Positions 13,955-14,515 of a DNA stretch of 14,515 nt are shown piece by piece. The position numbers and the translations under genes are program-made. Origin of the DNA: Planctomycetales bacterium (lineage in GTDB: Bacteria; Planctomycetota; Phycisphaerae; SM23-33). Location: NCBI GenBank assembly GCA_030592655.1, contig JAUVIQ010000058.1:1-14515 (forward strand). Reading direction: 5' to 3'. Numbering within the stretch: the first letter of the stretch is position 1; every line of letters begins with the position of its first letter. The notes under the pieces were generated by a model. That model was not told where the DNA came from. It worked only from the letters and a program-made list of their open reading frames with translations, and did not search any database.

Positions 13955-14515
13955 ATGGCAACCATCACAGTAATCTGCCCGAAATGCGGGGCGCAACTAC
14001 GGACGGACGAAGGCCATTTGGGAAAGAAGGGCCGATGCAGGAGTTGTGGGGAAAAATTTGTTATCGAGATCGACGAACAAAAGGTTTCGACAGCGGCCGA
14101 CGCCTTGGAGGAACTGGCCGCAGCTGCGGAGGCCGGCGACGAGGAAGAAGGAAACGGCAGGCCTTCTATGGTGCTGCTGCTCCGCCGGCCTAAGGTCCTC
14201 AACGAGGATACGCTCAGGGAAACAGCCGGCAGGGCGTTGGGCGTCGTGTTCGAGAAGCACGAGGACGCCGCGGAATTCGTCGTAGGCGAGTCACCGATGT
14301 TCATAGTCAAGTTGAGAGATCATATCTTCATGGTCAACAACTTCGATCAGCCCTACATTGATTTGCCGCCGGAGGAGGCAGGTGAAATTGACGATGCCGA
14401 ATTGAGAGAGGTTGTCGCCGCGCATCGCGCCTGGCTGTCGGTGGACCGGATGATCTGCCCGGACGACGCCGATGATCGATACGCTTACCAGGTAATCGGC
14501 AAACTCATCGCCGCC
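13955..14515 (+). CDS. Zinc-ribbon protein, partial (runs off window end)
   Basis: At least 187 residues, open to the window edge and still in frame. The start at ATG 13955 has AAGGAG (13941-13946) 8 nt upstream. Residues 8-31 form a zinc ribbon, CPKCGA...CRSCG (C8, C11, C28, C31). A Glu/Ala-rich linker (about 45-67) follows, then an alpha/beta domain: SMVLLLRRPKVLNEDTLRETAGRALGV (71-97), EFVVGESPMFIVKLRDHIFMVNNFDQPYID (107-136), AHRAWLSVD (156-164) and a terminal YQVIGKLIAA. The pattern recalls the DUF4261-type proteins seen next to zinc ribbons in planctomycetes. Function unknown. Divergent from MoxR, with copy B of the palindrome between. A candidate promoter was not clear. Confidence 0.82.
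   Translation, partial: MATITVICPKCGAQLRTDEGHLGKKGRCRSCGEKFVIEIDEQKVSTAADALEELAAAAEAGDEEEGNGRPSMVLLLRRPKVLNEDTLRETAGRALGVVFEKHEDAAEFVVGESPMFIVKLRDHIFMVNNFDQPYIDLPPEEAGEIDDAELREVVAAHRAWLSVDRMICPDDADDRYAYQVIGKLIAA

Overview
The window most likely comes from a planctomycete-type bacterium (Planctomycetota, perhaps a Phycisphaerae-like lineage). The best support is the 5S rRNA. It is only about 109-111 nt long when its terminal helix is closed, and an unusually short 5S is a known planctomycete trait. Other hints are the ExeA/GspB pair with its 'MSLINEALKRAE' start, the DUF401 permease, the MoxR ATPase, and intergenic DNA rich in short palindromes. The phylum is an inference. No 16S is present and no database search was possible.

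Layout. Positions 1-1118 are the 3' part of a 23S rRNA gene (+). It is followed by a spacer with AT-rich inverted repeats, a complete 5S gene (1342-1450) and a strong intrinsic terminator. Next comes a small predicted lipoprotein with a CBM9/DOMON-like domain (1610-2320, +). Behind it lies a second, truncated copy of the 5S 3' end with a second version of the same terminator (2413-2503). A promoter then leads to a 635-aa-class exported protein (2654-4564, +). On the minus strand follow exeA-like and gspB-like genes (6194 to 4690), overlapping at TGATG. A deoxyhypusine-synthase-like gene (6467-7438, +) is divergent from them.

Positions 7439-8015 are a non-coding stretch built almost entirely of simple arrays: nine 10-bp units, two sets of four 8-bp units, a 14-bp duplication and two related long palindromes. 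Next is a compact plus-strand module of a HicB-like protein, a HEPN protein and a MNT nucleotidyltransferase (8016-8887), which looks like a toxin-antitoxin cassette. A minus-strand group follows: rarA, a small DUF5678-like gene and a SAM methyltransferase (11205 to 8957). Then come a DUF401 permease (+, to 12619), a convergent MoxR ATPase (-, 13676-12669) and a zinc-ribbon protein running off the window end (13955-14515, +).

How the genes work together. ExeA and GspB probably form an inner-membrane ATPase/anchor pair. HEPN and MNT probably act as toxin and antitoxin. RarA, the DUF5678-like gene and the methyltransferase share a strand with short gaps, and the last two are probably translationally coupled. 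The most unusual signals are repeats interacting with genes: a perfect 30-bp-arm inverted repeat of exactly 99 bp sitting in frame inside rarA, the duplicated 5S tail flanking the lipoprotein gene, and two copies of one palindromic element, each placed in a divergent promoter region.
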